The position numbers were made by a program, and so were the translations under genes. Source: Planococcus citri (taxonomy: Eukaryota; Arthropoda; Insecta; Hemiptera; Pseudococcidae). From it: a stretch of 64,000 nucleotides of DNA. The notes under the pieces were generated by a model. It saw only the letters and a program-made list of their open reading frames with translations, made no database searches and had not been told where the DNA came from. The DNA is taken from positions 39,246,001 through 39,310,000 of the forward strand of contig NC_088679.1 in assembly GCF_950023065.1 (NCBI RefSeq), given 5' to 3'. Positions 47,073 through 56,558 of this stretch are shown piece after piece (the first letter of the stretch is position 1; the number at the start of each line of letters is the position of its first letter).

Positions 47073-50000
47073 GATGATCCAAAAAAAGATTTCTTACTTG
47101 ATGGATAGGTTGAGAAAGAAACGTCTAAGAATTCAATTTTTATGCAAAAATCAAAAAACATTTGACAGAAGTACTTTGGTACTTTTCTTACATCAATATC
47201 AAAAAATCTCATTTTTCTGAAAATTGTTTCTTATTCTTTCAAATTTATCTTTCAAGATTGCATTTATCAAAGATAGGTGGGTACCTATTGTATTTTTGAA
47301 ATATATGAAAACCTTTTGAAGAAATGCTATTTACAACCATATTAATAGAGAAAGCGATAAAGAGGAGCAATTTGCTTCAGCCAATCAGACATTGACTTCC
47401 TGAAAGGCCTGAAAAATGAAGCGTCTGAGATTGATAATGAATTATTACTCATACGGGTATTAAAATGACAACATTCCATGAATTTTGTTTTATTTTCTTT
47501 AAATGTGTAAAAAATTGTGAACTGGCAGCATAATTCAGCTCTATAATTCTTTATGAAAGGGGTTAAAATGAAGAGGTTTACTTATTTGTTTTCAAGGAGG
47601 CTTTTCACAAGCCCGTATTAAAATTTGTATTTTTTTTTTAAATTTATCATAAAGTGGTCACTGGCGAACAATAAAAAATTCAGTTACCTCACTGAAAAAT
47701 TCATGGTCTTACAACTTGAAATTCCTAGGATAAAAATTATTAAAGCACAATATATTTCCAATCTGAAATACGTTTCCAATTTAAATAGGTAACCAAAAAT
47801 AGGTAAAAAAAAATTGAGACAAATTCGATTAAATGATTCATGACTTTAGTAAGCGTGTGTTTTTGTCATACTTATTTTAAATTTTTCTTAGTGTTCTGAG
47901 ACTAATTTTCTGAGAGAATTATTTTTAGTGCGTTTCATATTTTTTGAATAGGTACACTTTTCGAAATGGAGAAATTTGCTCAGTTGTAGTTGTTCAGGAA
48001 CCTACAAAAAAATTTAAATAAGTTGGAGGACCCAAATCCAAAACCGGAACACCTAAGCATATTTTTTTTTAATTTATAAAAAGGACCTTATGAATATCTT
48101 TTTGGTACTTCATGCCGAAAGTGAACCTTCCTTTGGCTACCAAACGAGATTCTTCAAATTCTTTTTTTTCTTTTTTTTTTTGAAAACATTTCTTAAAAAT
48201 TCAAATTTTGTCCACTTCAAGAATTTGTATAGGCTCTTAAATTTGACGATAAAGTTTCCAAAATGTTGATTATGGACCATCCTATTTAATGTTGGTCTTT
48301 TTGGATCCTCAGCTAAGTACAAAGGATTTTAATTCAACTACATATGAGACTACCCAATGTAGGGTTTCCTTGCCGGTTTGAGTTGTCTTATTGCCAAGCA
48401 AAATACGAATATCATTCGGAACTTTTTTTGGAACACGCGGCATGCACCAAAATATGAATAAAAAGAGGAAAGGAGACGTTTTCGTAGACAATGCTAAATA
48501 GCAGCTCGAAAACATTAAAATAATCACGAAAAAGGTATGAAAATTTGTCCTTACAATCCACTGCACATTCACGTATTATTTTTATTTGGCGTGCTGTATG
48601 CGAGAAGAAGTACACCTATTTTTTTATTGTGTTTGCAATTTCCTCCTACGATCCATTGAATAAATTTTATGTTTTTGCACATTCTCGAAAAGGTTAAGAA
48701 AAATATGGAAAATTGAATTTGAATTTTCGAAATTTTGTAGACATATTCTGTACAAACCTACGCTTGGGATGTGATCTCAATCGATGAAATACGTATTTCA
48801 ACCCAAAGTTTTGTGTCAGAAAGCAAACAAACCGTAAAATATGTGATAGAGAAAGACTCGTATCGTTAATGCTAAAAAGGTTATCACTCCTTCGCAAATA
48901 CTGTAAATGAATGCCTACTGCTTTAACAAATTTTCCAGGTAAAATTTTATTTGCTCGAGTACCTACTTATTTTATTTTTTCCTTTTTTTTTTTTTTTTTT
49001 CAAAGGATGAAATTGAAATTTAATGTTTGATGAAAGAGTTTGGAAGGGAAAAAATAGATCAACTCCATTATACTTTATAGGTACCTTCATTACACTCGTT
49101 CTATGTAATACGTAATATATAAAAACCTATAAAATCCATTAATATAATAATACGTATATCACACACAATAAGAAATTCGAGTAATGATAAAAATACAATA
49201 CTGTTTCTGTAGCATATGGCAAAATATAAGGTTTTGCTCGTCACATTGTCACATCACACATCTCTCTAGCAGCCATATACGAGTACACATCATTGTTGTT
49301 GTTTGCTTAGTGTTGATAACGTATAGTAATGAAACAATAAGTTACTCTACCCAGAACCTAATATCAAAATAACATCGTCTTGTGTCCTCGGTTATTTCAC
49401 GTCTTCTAATTATGATCAGCCGTCATCTCTTGCCACTATTTTCAGCTAAAGGGTTTCGTGTTTCTAATTATTATCCCCTCGCGTTAATCTTTCTTCCCCT
49501 AGTTCGCGTAAATTATAACATCAGAGAACAGCCATAAAAGATTATAGAACGTTATATATACCGTACAGTTGACAAAATTCATACACCATAGTATATAAAA
49601 GCTTTTAAGCATTCGCATCATACTATGTCTGGCGTGTAGTTTGCATCGTATATACCATATACGAGCAGTTGAAAGTGATAAAGAATATACAGGGGACGTT
49701 TTCGAAGGCGGGAAAAAACGACTTATCAGCAAATCGAGTCGCTGCAGAGTGCAGACTCTTGATTGCAAAACGCTGTGTTTTATATAATACCACAAAATAG
49801 GCGTAAAAATGGCATAAAAAAATCATAGAGCATGATTTCAAGTGTCGTATAACGCAGAGCTACGCATAAATTATAATAACCGATAAATTTCAGCGCGATA
49901 TCAAGTCGCAAATATAGTGTTTAAAAGAAACCCCCTCGCGGTCTTGTTGCGGTGTAACTGAGCGAAAAATGCTCATGAAGTGGGAATTAGCATTTTTAAC

Positions 50001-51028
50001 TTTAAACAAGAAATCGTTTATGCGACGCGAGAATGCGTAAAATGATTATGTATCCTTTTAAAAAAATCAACTTTCAGCGTTTTTTTTTCATGTTGAACGG
50101 CGTCGTCGTTGTCGTCGTCGTCGTCGTCTTCGGGGATGACTTACCCTTCTCGGTGTTGAAAATAACTTACGATTTATAAACAAGCGCGCACAAGTAGTAA
50201 ACAAAACATAAATATTCGCGGTTTCAAAATTAAATAATACTCGTATATGTTGCAAATTTAATGATTCTTGATAACAATGCATCAGCAAAAAGCCAAGTAC
50301 GAGTTACAGTCAATTGGAGTGTATCCAAAGAGATGCGCATTTTTTGACCATATATTTTATCAATAATATATTTTTATGTAAATAATTCGAATACAAATTC
50401 ACACGCAGTAGCGCTGGCAGCATTAACGAAATTCTTCCACCATTGTTAAAATGGCTGGTTTTACAAAAGGGTGAAATGTAAATAATGCCGACTTTGAGGG
50501 CGGCTAGTGAGAGTAAAATTTTCTAATTCTCACCTGCTCTTGGAAACTTGGAAACTTTTTCTATATCGAGAAAAGTCACGAGAAAAATTTACTTGTTAGA
50601 GATTCTTTGAAACTTTGTTTTCGCGTACTTATCGTCGTCGCAGTGCAACTAACTTTTCAACAAACATATCATTCGGAAAATCTTTTAACTAAATTTAACC
50701 TGTAATGATTAGTAACAACACTCTGCGTAACTTTTTCCAGATCTAGAATCCGATTTTTTTTCTACGCTGTGTGTACTTACTACTTGGGCGAAGAAACGAA
50801 AAACAATTATGGTCATTTTTTTAATGGCTGGAAAATTAATTTCAAGTTTTTTATTTTTCTAATGGACATTATTTTATTCTATGTGTTGATTTGTATTTTG
50901 CTTTAAGCAATATGGGAAGGAAAATGCCTTCCTATACGTAAGAGATGTTTGATTGTAAAATATGTTTTCTGACATTACTCCCTCTTTCCAGGTAGGGTTA
51001 TTTTCTTTGCGAAAAACTGCTCAATATT
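47073..51028. other. AT-rich stretch with no supported gene
   Basis: Only low-complexity and chance frames are visible, for example 48309-48572 and 49499-49795 on the minus strand. A CpG-richer patch is at 49880-50140. Confidence 0.5.
50101..50131 (+). repeat. (CGT)n microsatellite
   Basis: About ten imperfect CGT units. The Arg-rich 66-codon frame read on the minus strand (50088-50288) is a by-product of this run. Confidence 0.8.
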
Positions 51029-51187
51029 TGAGGAGCTGAGAATCAAAACTCACATTTGCCAAAAAAAAAAATACCGTTTTATGGCAGATTTGGATATACC
51101 GTTTTACACTCCATAATGTGACATATTCGGTTTTTTTGGATCAAAGTCATTTTGGTGTGAAATTCACCTTCAAAACCAAGGGTTAGA

Positions 51188-51228
51188 ATCAAAACTCACA
51201 TTTGCCATTGGCAAATGTGAGTTTTGAT
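51188..51228. repeat. Perfect 19-bp palindrome with 3-base spacer
   Basis: ATCAAAACTCACATTTGCC, ATT, then the exact inverse. Each half is the inner part of the foldback element's own terminal repeat, so two terminal repeats abut head to head here. Confidence 0.9.
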
Positions 51229-51833
51229 GAAAACTTAGTTTTGTTTGCAAAATTCCATAGGGAAAAGTTTGATAACAAGCTGAATTTTGGTACACGGGGG
51301 TTTTTTGATACGCTGAACACGAATTTGGGGTGTCCAGGTGAATCCGGTGTACGCTTCCCCCTTTTTTGTGGACCTTAAGCCCCCAAATTTGTTTTTTTGC
51401 GTTCAAGTCCGAAAATATGCAATTTTATGCAAGATTTATGTTTTTTGGGTCGCAGAATACGAATTTGACAATATTTTTTTTGTAGGGGTGGGGGATGAGG
51501 GGGTTAGGGAGGCGAGAAATTCAAAATTTGACTATAATGATGTGTGATATGTCGAAATGTATGTTTTTGAGGGTGTCCCTCATAGAAAATCACTACTAGC
51601 GTCATTACTAAAAAAAAAAACGCTAGTAACTTTTTCGGCAAGTAGCGTTACTACTACTGACAGACGTTACTAATGACTAGTAACGTTTGTCACTAGTAGT
51701 GACACGCGCAAATTTGCGCATTTTGCACTGAAAATCATGGCAAAAACATGTTAATGGCAGCTATTTACTCGTAGACCCTCCTAGAACAACGAATTCTCCC
51801 CAAAAAAATTTTGAAAATCAAAAAAAATTTCAT

Positions 51834-51904
51834 GCCTGGGGTGGGGTTTGAACCTGCAATCCCTCACTCTCTAGTCACCTGCCTAACCAACTAGGCCACT
51901 GAGG
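51834..51904 (-). ncRNA. tRNA-like relic with Pol III A and B boxes
   Basis: On the minus strand, TGGCCTAGTTGG (complement of 51887-51898) fits the A box and GGTTCAAACCC (complement of 51844-51854) fits the B box, at tRNA-like spacing. The block is about 70 bases, with TGAGGGATTGCAGGTTC leading into the T arm. Acceptor, anticodon and T stems pair only partly, so it is not a functional tRNA. It is most likely a tRNA-derived (SINE-type) promoter captured by the element. Confidence 0.5.
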
Positions 51905-52073
51905 AAGTTGGAAGATGAGGTGTTTGAAACATTTATATGCACTTTGTAGCACTCTGGACTTTAAAAAATTTCAAGTTTGATGATTTTTTACAAAATTAAA
52001 ACTGAGTTTTTGATGTGTTAATATTTCTAGATAAAAATTAAATGGATATCATGCACTCGTATTCGATATTTCT

Positions 52074-52335
52074 TTGCGAAAATGGACCCTTCCTCGTCCC
52101 CTTACCCTCGTTCCCCCCTCCGAGGGGGCTGGTACCGCGAATTTTTTTTTCATTTTTCGACTGGAATTTAGGCTTTATTCTCAAAAATGGACTTTTTTCC
52201 GTTCCTCTCCCCTCCTTTCCCCCTCCGAGGGGGCTGGTACCTAGAATTTTTTTTTCATTTTTCGACTGGAATTTAGGCTTTATTCGCAAAAATCATGGAC
52301 TTTTTTCCGTTCCTCTCCCCTCCCCTCCCTCTCCG
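52074..52335 (+). repeat. 105-bp tandem repeat, about 2.5 copies
   Basis: Units end with TCGACTGGAATTTAGGCTTTAT at 52178 and 52283. Each contains a C-rich block and the hairpin CCCCCTCCGAGGGGG. The period is divisible by three, so the repeat stays open in several frames and creates the 119-codon plus and 83-codon minus frames here; neither is a gene. Confidence 0.85.
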
Positions 52336-52730
52336 AATTTTAAAAATATAAATGGGGCCCGAGCAACTGAGCAAACCACGACAAAAGCTCTTGACAATTG
52401 ACAATTCTTCATTTTTTTCAGGATATAATTTCTTCATGCAAAAAATTGAAATGTTAAATGATTATTTCCAGATATTTGGTGAAAAAAAGGGAGTTTTAGA
52501 TTGAGGATTTCTGGTAGTTTGACTGAAATGCAGCAGAGGACCCTTTTTAAAAAAAATTCAAGTGAAAAAATCGCATTATTTGTGATGTGAGAAGTCAATT
52601 TTGCTACTATCTAATTTTGGTCGGAGAAAAAAAAAGGAAAATGATCTGGCCCAAGCGGAAACTTTATGGTTTTTGCGAATTCTTTAATTTTTATTTTTCA
52701 CTAATTGTATAGGTACCTGCCATAATCGTT

Positions 52731-52975
52731 ACTAGTGTCGGCTTGGTCATTAGTAGCGTTAAATCATTCACTAGTAATGTTGAGACAGTCGCTAGTAGCG
52801 TCGAGCTGGTCGCTAGTAGCGTCGAGCTGGTCGCTAGTAGTGTTGAGTTGGTTGCTAGTAGTGTCAGTACAAACGCTAGTAGCGTCAGTACAAGCGCTAG
52901 TAACGTTTTTGGTATCACTAGTAACTTTTTCAGAAACGCTAGTAATTTTTCTAAGTCGCTAGTAGTGATTTTCTA
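52731..52975 (+). repeat. 21-bp minisatellite built from the element's terminal motif
   Basis: About twelve units of type GCTAGTAGCGTCGAGCTGGTC, drifting towards the right end and merging into the terminal repeat itself. A 21-base period keeps all three frames open on both strands, producing overlapping repetitive frames (52691-52918 minus, 52735-52962 plus, 52743-52985 plus), which are not genes. Confidence 0.88.
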
Positions 52976-53349
52976 TGAGGGGTAGATCACGAATTTGACA
53001 ATATTTTTTTTCGTAGGGGTCAATGGTGCGGGCTGAGGGGTGAAAATGGTTAAAAATTCAAGATTTGACTATAATGATGTGTGACATGTCGAAATGTATG
53101 TTTTCGTGGTTGTAGATCACGAATTTGACAATATTTTTTTCGTAAGGGTTGATGGTGGGGGATGAAGGGGGTGAAAAATTCAAAATTTGACCATAATGAT
53201 GTGTGATATGTCGAAATGTATGTTTTTGAGGGTGTAGATCACGAATTTGACAATATTTTTTTCGTAGGGGTTAATTGTGGGGGATGAAGGGGGTGAAAAC
53301 GGTGAAAAATTCAAAATTTGACCATAATGATGTGTAATATGTCGAAATG

Positions 53350-53741
53350 TACCAAGTATGAATAATTCAACTGAAAGTGAGTAATTTTCATCAATTTACT
53401 CGATTTCAGTTTGTTACAAAGTCATTATAGAGGTTTAATTTATGTTAAAACTCTGTGTTTTGCCTATTCTGCTACATAAATAGGAATAGAACAAATTTTT
53501 GCACGTAGATGCACGGGAAATCCCAGGGGCTAGTATTTCAGATAGTGTATTTCAAGATGTCATTTGCCATTTTTGCCCCCGAGGCCCCGAATGCCCCGGC
53601 GACGACAACAGTCAATTATAGTGAAAAATCATGATGAATTTTGTTTAAATGTTACAAATTTTTTCTTCCAGGGACTTTGACGGCTCTCCAATAGCAAATT
53701 CTCCATCCCCCACCCTTCACCTTTTCTACACCTTCAAAAAC
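53350..53741. other. Loop between the two foldback arms
   Basis: About 390 bases of single-copy-looking DNA with a GC-rich patch at 53575-53610 (CCCCCGAGGCCCCGAATGCC). No gene is seen. Confidence 0.6.
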
Positions 53742-54427
53742 ATACATTTTGACATATCACACATCATTATGGTCAAATTTTGAATTTTTCACCGTTTTCA
53801 CCCCCTTCATCCCCCACAATTCACCCCTACGAAAAAAATATTGTCAAATTCGTGATCTACACCCTCAAAAACATACATTTCGACATATCACACATCATTA
53901 TGGTCAAATTTTGAATTTTTCACCCCCTTCATCCCCCACCATCAACCCTTACGAAAAAAATATTGTCAAATTCGTGATCTACAACCACGAAAACATACAT
54001 TTCGACATGTCACACATCATTATAGTCAAATCTTGAATTTTTAACCATTTTCACCCCTCAGCCCGCACCATTGACCCCTACGAAAAAAAATATTGTCAAA
54101 TTCGTGATCTACACCCTCAAAAACATACATTTCGACATATCACACATTATAGTCAAATTTTGAATTTTTCGCCTCCCTAACCCCCTCATCCCCCACCCCT
54201 ACAAAAAAAATATTGTCAAATTCGTATTCTGCGACCCAAAAAACATAAATCTTGCATAAAATTGCATATTTTCGGACTTGAACGCAAAAAAACAAATTTG
54301 GGGGCTTAAGGTCCACAAAAAAGGGGGAAGCGTACACCGGATTCACCTGGACACCCCAAATTCGTGTTCAGCGTATCAAAAAACCCCCGTGTACCAAAAT
54401 TCAGCTTGTTATCAAACTTTTCCCTAT
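53742..54427 (-). repeat. Right arm of the long inverted repeat (intact)
   Basis: Inverse of the left arm over about 686 bp with only scattered differences; for example CATCATTATAG is shortened to CATTATAG near 54145. The minus-strand frame 54140-54346 and the plus-strand frame 51338-51547 are the same sequence in the two arms. At 54106-54116 the uninterrupted sequence GATCTACACCC is the empty site of the nested insertion. Confidence 0.9.
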
Positions 54428-54954
54428 CGTCGTAATTAAAACAGTGAAAAAAAATTTGATTGCGAATCTTGGAGTCAAAACTCACATTTGCCATTCTTTG
54501 TCTGGATATTAAAGCAGAAGGGAGCTAGGTGAAAATCAGTCAACACAGGGAATCGTGTTCTAGTAGCGCTATCTAATGATTCATTTTGGTATTATAAGTT
54601 TTTTCAACTGGCAACACTACTAACTCAGTTTTTCGCGTTTTTCTCAAAATCGTTTATGGTGGCAAATGTGAGTTTTGATTCTCAGCTCCTCATTTAATAT
54701 ATTCGTATTTCTTTTTTGGTAAGTAAATTTTTTGAAAGTTCAGCTTGACGACTTCATTTTTTCTTGAGCCAACGATTAGAAGGAGAATATTGAATAGCAA
54801 CACTCTTATGCTTGGGCTATTCCAAGGACCGAACGTAAGTGATCACTGATTGATTTAGAAAATGCTGCTTAAATTTCAACAGATGATTCTGATACGATTT
54901 TCCTAAGGTAATTTTCCCCGTTTTTAGCCAAATTTTTGTAAAAAATGATGGCTA

Positions 54955-55563
54955 TTGTGGCAGGCCAGACAGGTATAAATTTATACGTTTAAGCTCCACA
55001 TTTTATGACCTGGAACCTGTTCTTATTGATCAAATAAAGTCAAACTTGGGAAATAAGGTTTTCTCGCGAGGTATATTTGACCCCTGGAGTTAGGAGGGTC
55101 AAAGTTGAAAATAACAGAAAGGTAATTTTTTTGGAGAAGCATAATTTGGCCCCAAATAAATGAAAAGAGTCCAAAATCATACCATTGGTGAGTACCGCCA
55201 TTGCGATCAACATATCCAAATTTCAGATTCCTAGGTCATCCTCGCCCCAATTAAGGTGGAAACCCCCTTTTTTAGCCTTGTTTTACCCGATTTTTGACCC
55301 CGCCCACCCCTAAAAGTGACCTAGGGAGCCCCAATGTCCAGCATAAAATGGGATGGTGCCACTTCAGTCCTTTTTACTGGTTTCGACCTTCCAACCCCAT
55401 TTGACTTTTTTCCAGGGCAAAAAAAATTTTTCGCGGTGGGACTATGCAAAAAGAACACCGGAAGCAGGGTGTTGAACGAATCCCAAGAGGGGTGCTGCAG
55501 GACAGAGTCCTCCTTTAACCTCAAAAAAACACATTGCCGCATAGTGTGAGGAATGCATGCATT
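54955..55563. repeat. Unclassified GC-richer block, probably an old transposon fragment
   Basis: More GC-rich than the surroundings, with CCCCGCCCACCCC and open frames on both strands (55321-55542 and 55334-55549). No domain is recognised. It ends at a TTC-repeat and borders the foldback element. Confidence 0.3.
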
Positions 55564-55582
55564 CTTCTTCTTCTTCTTCTTT
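55564..55582 (+). repeat. (TTC)n microsatellite
   Basis: Six to seven uninterrupted TTC units. Confidence 0.85.
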
Positions 55583-56171
55583 ACCTCTTCCGGTTAAAAA
55601 ATTTTATATTTTTTCCACAATTTTTCATTTTTTTTTAATTCGTGAAAACCTCTTGTTTGTTTAAAAAAATCATTTTAATTTTCATCCAAAAAATGAGCAA
55701 TGATATAAAAAAACAACTGGGAAGCTAAAGCGAGCTTATCTGCAAACGTGTATAGGTACATATGTATAGCCTTCAAGTATACATATAAAGATTCAAGCTT
55801 TGGTGTTTTTCAATCAACTTAAAATATGTACCTACTGGAATGTTTTTTTTTTCAAATTCTCAAAAAAACTCTATTTTTGATAAATTTGTAAAAAAAATTG
55901 CTTAATAGAGCTCTAGAAATTTGAATTTTTATTTTTCATATTTATTTTATGTACAATTTTTTATTTTTATCAACATTTTCAAAAAATTCATATTTTTGTA
56001 GTTAGATATCCTACCGAAGTATACTAAAAAAAAAAAATTTTCATTGAAATTCGAAAAATAAGTCAAATGCACATCAATTTGGAAAAAAAATATAAAATCC
56101 CAAATTTTTAAAAAACAGTGTGTTTATATTTTTTGCCTCTGTTGGCAATATCCGGATAATTTTTCGTATTT

Positions 56172-56554
56172 GAAGAGTGATATTCCAAAACTCGCTTTGT
56201 CCATTTTCACAACTTTTCAGGAGAGAGGAAAAACAGTTTCCCTTTAAACGGGTAAATTGGCTTTTTAGGCGAGTTTAGCACTTTATTCGGGTGGATTTAT
56301 GATGTAGGAGTGTAGGTATACATTTCATCCACTGAATACTGCTGAAAAAAATTTCAATAAAAATGGACAAAGCGCGTTTTGGAACATTATTTTTTTTTTA
56401 AATTTTTAGTGAATTGGCTATTTAGGTGAGTTTAACACCTCATTTTGGTAGGTTGATGATGTAGGAATGTGAGTTAATACTTCATCTACCAGGTACCACT
56501 GAAAACTCAACTTTGATAAAAATGGACAAAGCTAGTTTTGGAATATCACTCTTC
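56172..56554. mobile_element. MITE, 383 bp, with 4-bp target duplication and internal duplication
   Basis: The ends are inverted copies reading GAAGAGTGATATTCCAAAAC followed by T-GCTTTGTCCATTTT. ATTT flanks both sides (56168-56171 and 56555-56558). The interior holds two diverged direct copies of a unit running from AATTGGCT..TTAGG.GAGTTTA to ATGGACAAAG, so the right terminal motif is present twice (about 56360 and 56522). No coding capacity. Confidence 0.78.
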
Positions 56555-56558
56555 ATTT

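Larger units (their letters stand above)
51577..52981. mobile_element. Nested 1,405-bp terminal-inverted-repeat element
   Basis: The ends are perfect 25-bp inverted repeats beginning CCCTCATAGAAAATCACTAC. The direct dinucleotide GT flanks it (51575-51576 and 52982-52983), and the uninterrupted right arm of the host element shows a single GT there, supporting a 2-bp target duplication. Subterminal regions carry many copies of the terminal motif CTAGTAGCG in both orientations, probably transposase-binding sites. The interior has a tRNA-like block, a 105-bp tandem repeat and a 21-bp minisatellite, but no transposase. The superfamily is not recognised; a GT duplication does not fit the common TA, TTAA or 8-bp classes. 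Confidence 0.85.
51257..53349 (+). repeat. Left arm of the long inverted repeat (interrupted)
   Basis: The arm consists of 51257-51576 and 52984-53349, split by the nested element. It contains a unique outer part (ACACGGGGGTTTTTTGATAC... to GTCGCAGAATACG) followed by about four 120-130-bp tandem units with the core ACGAATTTGACAATATTTTT and TAATGATGTGTGATATGTCG. It matches the right arm almost base for base, including unit-specific variants such as the TTTTCGTGGTTG junction. Confidence 0.9.
51029..54692. mobile_element. Composite foldback element, 3.66 kb
   Basis: The outer ends are perfect 32-bp inverted repeats (51029-51060 and 54661-54692), reading inward TGAGGAGCTGAGAATCAAAA and CTCACATTTGCC. 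Internally two arms of about 686 bp, listed separately, face each other. The terminal motif TCAAAACTCACATTTGCC also recurs at 51189, in reverse at 51210 and at 54475, so the element is bounded by several layers of the same terminal repeat. No transposase frame exists. A 2-bp TT could be the target duplication, but this is not decisive. Confidence 0.8.

Noticed and set aside
50088..50288. Arg-rich frame resembling a nuclear-localisation tail
   Set aside because: A (CGT)n microsatellite read on the minus strand.
51338..51547. 69-codon frame conserved with 54140-54346 on the other strand
   Set aside because: The conservation is due to the inverted-repeat arms themselves, not to protein selection.
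52042..52401. 119-codon open frame, the longest in the window
   Set aside because: It lies within a 105-bp tandem repeat (period divisible by three) in a non-autonomous element, and the opposite strand is open too. No domain or splice context.
52691..52985. Three overlapping frames with repeating heptads (TLLATSS, SVELVAS, SLVASSW)
   Set aside because: All come from a 21-bp minisatellite, which keeps every frame open; not a repeat protein.
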